A program made the position numbers and the translations under genes. Positions 59,587 to 64,000 of a stretch of DNA of 64,000 bases are shown in pieces. The notes under the pieces were generated by a model, which worked only from the letters and a program-made list of their open reading frames with translations, had not been told where the DNA came from and made no database searches. Position 1 is the first letter of the stretch, and each line of letters begins with the position of its first letter. Source of the DNA: Setoptus koraiensis (taxonomy: Eukaryota > Arthropoda); NCBI GenBank assembly GCA_048013815.1, contig CM106586.1, positions 21,328,001-21,392,000 on the forward strand. The letters run 5' to 3'.

Positions 59587-60291
59587 TTAACGATCAAATA
59601 TAAATTTTGGACTGTATGGGTTTGTCTCTATTGCGGACATCAAACAAAGTTCGATCTCTTTGTGAGCACACCATTCCTGGGAGTCACGCTTTTTCATCAC
59701 TGTGCAAGTTAGTGAAGAACGTGTCGCTGAAAAATCCACACCGTACCTGTCAAGGAGAGATCGGTCAATGATATTTGCATCTTCCTGTTTCAATATCCAA
59801 TTTTGATGACAAACATAGAAACAGGCGATGAATGTCGAGTTCGCCGGTTTTAAGATCATAAATATGACATGTCCCTGGAATACTATTGGCTGTATCTATG
59901 TTTTGAATAGGTAGTCGACAGGTAGAATAAACACGTCTTTCGACTCTATATTGTCGTCGAGACTTATCGCATCCGCGAGATGTGCCTCACAATTCCTCAG
60001 ACGCTCATTCATTGATTCCTTGAAGTCAGAGTAGTATGGATCGAATCTTTTTCGATCGAAACAAGGAGATGGCGTCCTGGGCATAAATAGTCCAAAATGA
60101 CTCAAATCTGGATGATGTGTGAAAATATGAGGATTATCGAATCCGTGCTTTCTTGAAGGTCGGAATGTCGTAAATGATCCGTTGCTTGCTGAGCGGAGAT
60201 AATAAATATCTTCCGGCGATCTCCAGTCCTTTTTCAAAAGAGAGATAATGATTGAATGCAATCTCTTTTTATGAGTGTGAAATGGGATCAT
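59587..60291 (-). pseudogene. Unidentified frame interrupted by one stop
   Basis: From ATG at 60291 (MIPFHTHKKRLHSIIISLLK) the frame is open for 131 codons, meets one TAG at 59896-59898, and continues in the same frame for about 100 more (FQGHVIFMILKPANST, YVCHQNWILKQEDANIIDRS) to 59587. Total about 230 codons with one stop. I do not recognise the family. Either a decayed gene, or an intron covers the stop (no good donor seen), or chance in an AT-rich region. Confidence 0.35.
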
Positions 60292-60660
60292 AAAATTAAT
60301 TAGAGGAACTTTCGATCCTGCTCGTCACTTTTGTCTGATTTTTCAGCTGTTTCTGTATCCATCCTGATCAGGGATCCTACATCTCTTTTATAAGAACTCC
60401 TCAAGGTTCGTTTCATATTTTCGGAATAATAATAACATTTTTTCAATGATTGTATTTAAAAATATAAATAATAGATGTAATATAATATAATGATATTTTG
60501 TGACATGGAATTGGTTGAATGATAAGAGACTGAACGGTTAATAGCTGCCAATTATACACAACTAATCACGATATTTGAAGGCGCGATATTTGAAAGAGTT
60601 TGGCGTTGGACAATACAGTCTTAGCAACGGTTGGCTAACAAAAGGTCAATAATTCACCTT
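60292..60660. other. AT-rich spacer
   Basis: Nothing recognisable. Confidence 0.4.
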
Positions 60661-60673
60661 TGCACGAAATACG

Positions 60674-60954
60674 CGACGGCACCACAGGACGATAGCTCAC
60701 AGAGCGATATTGGGGCTGGCCTAGTTTTTCGTTCAATCGCTCAGATAGGCCAGGTGAGTAAGCTCGGAGGCAACCATGAAAGGAGCCCGTATCCGAGTAA
60801 ACTTTGTCAAGTAGATCAATGGGAGTAAAATTTGCCCAGGCGATGAGCACTGGTATTGTTGTTTATAATAATAATATCAGTAGTAGTAATAGTACTAGGT
60901 GGAGAAAAGAAACATAATTAGAAGGAAGTGTGATTGAAGGACAATGGATAAAGT
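60674..60954 (-). pseudogene. Duplicated fragment of the NRF-6-like gene
   Basis: Matches 18394-18679 at roughly 90% by eye: the first 59 or so codons of exon 2 (WANFTPIDLLDKVYSDTGSF, SPGLSERLNEKLGQPQYRSV) plus most of the intron before it. Exon 1 and the rest of exon 2 are absent. Because intron sequence is included, the copy was made from DNA and not from mRNA. It has lost one cysteine (YCSV is YRSV). It cannot make a functional protein by itself. Confidence 0.92.
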
Positions 60955-61066
60955 TTTCAACTCACAAATGGTGGAGCAACCCATGAGTGAGGTTCCCTCC
61001 TTTTCGCTGCGCCACGGGTTTTCTCTGATGCGCCATGGGTGGACCCAAGGGCAGGCATTCACCAAC

Positions 61067-61271
61067 GGGTCTGGGTCGGAATCTCGACAGTACAAAATCT
61101 CGACAGTGCGAAATCTCGACAAAATTTTATTCAAACAGCGCCTCTGTAATCGCATCTCGTGACACACAAGATGTGACTAGCAGATGATACTTGTGACTAT
61201 TTTCTAACAATTGGTGTAGATATGTCAATGGTAATATGTCAATACTCCCTCTGGGCCAGAAGATATCAATA
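61067..61271 (+). repeat. Mutator-family terminal repeat, copy B
   Basis: Begins GGGTCTGGGTCG; carries an extra AATCTCGACAGT-type unit relative to copy A and a small insertion near its end. No transposase fragment follows here and no right end was found, so it is a solo end or a non-autonomous remnant. Confidence 0.85.
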
Positions 61272-61573
61272 CCACCATACCATAAGTCCTCTATAACCAA
61301 CTGGGGCGCCCACTAGACAGCGCCACCATCGCCAATTGTGTCTATATGAGAGTTATTGCGCGTGTGCTATCTATGCAAATGGTGCGCGCGCACATGGCGA
61401 AGCTCGATTATCCGGCGAAATAATTTCTTTTCGAGCATGGTCGACGCTATCGGTCGTCATTCGAGGGGCCCGAAATGTTTTCTCAGTTGCTGTTGGACGC
61501 GCAGTCACTTTCAGTCGCTAAAATACGATTTGTTGTTCGTGTCGTCGCAAGATATTACACACCAACACCAACA

Positions 61574-63506
61574 ATGCAAACAACACCAAATGGCGGCCCG
61601 AAGGCGCCTCCATTAGTCATTAGCGCAGCGGTAGTTATAATAGTGCTAATTGGAGCAGTCAGCGGCCACCAACACAATGTAAGTGATAACGCCATTACCA
61701 GTGCTCATCATGAACAACAAAAACAACAACAACACCAACAACACAGCAAACACACGCTGCTCGCTGCTAAACATCCGCTCTCCCGGCAAGATCATGTGGT
61801 CGCCAATAATGCCAATAATGCCAATGACACCAATGACATCAGCGATACCAGCAATGCCAGCGATATAAACGATACCAGCAACGCCAGACCGGCCAGAAGA
61901 CGCCGAAGGCGCGCTCTGGCCGAGTCAGGCGGATACGGCAACGGTCAGTCGCTGCCAGCGGCCAGTCTCAGTTTCGAGGCCGCATTTCAGGGTGAGTTAA
62001 TAAATAAAAAAAGCAAAACCCCACATGAACTAATATTCAGCTCACATGGATATCCATGCACAATCTCTCTGATGTGCAGGCTGCATGCGAATCCATTGTG
62101 GATAACAATTCCGATAGTCGGGCAAATCGATTATCCGGCCCGGATTACCGATTCGCATATTGGGTGCAAATGCACAACGAGGGCAGAAAACAGTTGTAAA
62201 CGTGTGTGCGTCACAAGTTGCGTCACAACTAGACAAAACTAAAGACTAACCAAGTTGCGTAATTTGCGCCACTCGGCAATTGCTGCCACTGAAACGGATT
62301 GGGCCGCAAGTGGCACAAGTCAAACATAACGCAACGCAACGCAACATTGCCGACACACTGTGTCGGACATGGCGCGAGTGAGGGGCCCATGCCCACCAAA
62401 TGAGCTAGACCATTATTATTATTGCAATAATTATCGCCGATTTCTTTACGTTATTCATGCGTAACACAACAGCAGCTACCATGTCGAGTGTAGTAATTGC
62501 GTCGAGTTATCGCTCTCTCGCCAGCCAGTTATCGGATCGGGGGGCGCGCTCTCGTTAGCTAAACAGGCGCCCAATCCGATGATTGGTGTTTGGGGCGCGC
62601 ATGCAAATGGCAGCTTGATTAAATAGACTCGCCAGCCATTGATTGCAGCTGCCAGTAGCTGGCTGCACGAGTCAGCTAAATGGAGCCGAGCGGATGAATG
62701 AGAACGTGCGTTGCTTTTTCGTCTCATTTGGTCGTTTGTAGCTTTGGAGCCATTTACAGTTGATGGTCGTCGCAGGGCGCCCCATTCGAAGCCGGCGCGA
62801 TGCTCGCGAAGTTGGCGCGGCGGTTCGTGGCGATGGCGCCCATGCCGCCGACGATGTCGCTGGCCGACTCGTGTCCGTGATTCCGCGCTATTTCCCGTTA
62901 TTTTTCGTCATTTCTCGCGCTTTGTTTCGCGTTGCATAGCGCCGTTTCGCGAGCTGGCCTCCAAGTGGATGGCGTTGATCGCCGGGGCCGTGCCGGTGGA
63001 TCGCATACCGAGCGCTGCCTGCGCCGCACCGAAATACCTCGACATGACTCGAAATAACTGCGTGATTTCGCTCACTCCGAGGCAATCGTGTAATGTGATA
63101 TAAATGTTAACTAGTGGACCAGTTTTCATTTATCTCCCGGATTGTCATCGTGGCGCGCGCTTGGCCAAACCGGCTCCCCACTGAAATCGAAACTGAGCCG
63201 ACCCAGCGCTGTTGGCCGACAGTGCACGCGGGGGCCACCAGCGGAGCGGTAACGGCGCTATCTAGTTGCCCGCGGCCGGCTGCAATTGTTTGCTCGGCAA
63301 TTGTCTCGCGCTGCACTCGATACATTGCGCCCGTCTGCCATCTATCTCATGACAATTTGCCGGGCGACGCTCGCCGAAATCGTCCGTCAGTCGGCTCCGG
63401 CCCGACAGACACAACTGTGGCCGTGGCGTTCGAGCTCTCAGGCAACTCCAGTTGGCAAGAGGAGAACGGGCCCAGCCGAGAGCGGATTGTCAAGAGGCGC
63501 TGCGTG
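61574..63506 (+). CDS. Possible secreted or membrane protein, two exons, unidentified
   Basis: Exon 1, 61574-61991, starts MQTTPNGGPKAPPLVISAAV and contains a strong hydrophobic signal (VVIIVLIGAVSG). An H/Q-rich and N/D/T-rich stretch, a basic RPARRRRRRAL site that looks like a furin cleavage site, and SLPAASLSFEAAFQ follow. It ends at donor GTGAGT in phase 1. A matching-phase exon at 63391-63506 reads VGSGPTDTTVAVAFELSGNS, then SWQEENGPSRERIVKRRC before a GTAAAA donor. The pairing is inferred from phase and character only. Exon 1 could also start at 61475 in the same frame. The signal peptide plus polybasic site would suit a secreted proprotein. I do not recognise the family. Confidence 0.4.
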
Positions 63507-64000
63507 GTAAAAAGTGAAACAAGAGTCAATCGTTCGGAGACACCACAGCGGGCAAGTTAAATTGGTGCGGGCGCCGGCAGTGGAGCCAGCCATTCGGTCG
63601 TTTATAAACTGGCCCATTTAGTCGGCGGGCCAGTTTGGGGCCAGTGTCGCTCACTTTCATCCATTCAGACAGTTTGGCCAACTGGCTGGCTGGCTGGCTG
63701 GCAGTTTCAGTTAATCTGAGCCGTTTCATCTCTCGTGAGGCGCCCGGCTGCACTGTAATAAACTGTAAACTGAGGGCTGGCGAGCTGTCGCTGTTGCTCG
63801 CCCTGTTGGAGTCATCTCATCTCGATCTCTGACGTGATCTATTCTCTCCGTTGGCTGCCTGGCCCCATCGCAGCCATCTCATCTTCTGACAAGCTAAGCC
63901 TATCGCTGGGAGGCGCGCGTTTATCTCTTCGTCTCGGTGGTGCGCCGTTTTCCACTGGCCCGTTATTAAGTCCTTATAAATTCAGCTCAACTAAACACAG
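63507..64000. other. Right end of window, no supported gene
   Basis: GC-rich, with a short GGCT repeat near 63680. If the two-exon gene above is real, this is intron. Confidence 0.4.

Noticed and set aside
1-64000. tRNA or rRNA genes, LTR elements and other virus-like elements
   Set aside because: I looked for B-box-like TTCGANTCC motifs, rRNA cores and reverse-transcriptase or capsid signatures and saw none that held up.

Overview
The window is nuclear DNA of an animal, most likely an arthropod. It holds an insect/arachnid-type RDL GABA receptor subunit, NRF-6-like acyltransferase, carbonic-anhydrase-related, CREB3-class and forkhead genes. Genes have short GT-AG introns (about 60-130 bp, some longer), Q/N/H-rich insertions in many proteins, and AATAAA signals. 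An acariform mite would fit the compact genes and repeats, but that is only an inference. A run of N (58680-59178) marks an assembly gap.

Layout. 1-688 (minus): first part of a forkhead transcription factor that runs off the left edge; its coding sequence is a CAA/CAC-rich exon easily missed because the plus strand is also open. 690-14,900: about 14 kb of low-complexity, locally GC-rich intergenic DNA with minisatellites and hairpins and no gene I can support. 15,041-19,123: an intronless enolase-phosphatase E1-like gene without its catalytic residues, convergent with a two-exon NRF-6-like acyltransferase gene. 19.1-25.4 kb: gene-poor, with a 58-bp satellite. 25,385-26,083: ribosomal protein L24 in three exons. 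26,940-29,470: GABA receptor subunit Rdl, convergent with IscU (29,762-30,290). 34,841-38.1 kb: carbonic-anhydrase-related protein, first exon not found. 39,153-39,971 (minus): syntaxin-6 N-domain protein without a recognisable SNARE motif. 44,800-46,437: S-adenosylmethionine decarboxylase in six exons. 46.8-50.6 kb: a nest of DNA transposons, including an apparently whole Mutator-like element (MULE) with 9-bp target duplications lying inside a decayed pogo/Tigger element, next to the end of a second Mutator family. 50,997-52,964 (minus): CREB3-like bZIP factor lacking a membrane segment. 53.9-56.9 kb: a 1.5-kb tandem duplication. 59.2-61.3 kb: repeat-rich DNA after the gap, a copied fragment of the NRF gene and a second copy of the Mutator end. 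61.6-63.5 kb: a possible secreted-protein gene.

The genes do not form a pathway. They are ordinary, independent housekeeping (RpL24, IscU, SamDC), neuronal (Rdl, CA-related) and regulatory (forkhead, CREB3-like) genes. The most notable biology is a set of family members that have lost the active part of their family (E1 phosphatase, carbonic anhydrase, syntaxin 6, CREB3), and two Mutator families that share the same 12-bp terminus.
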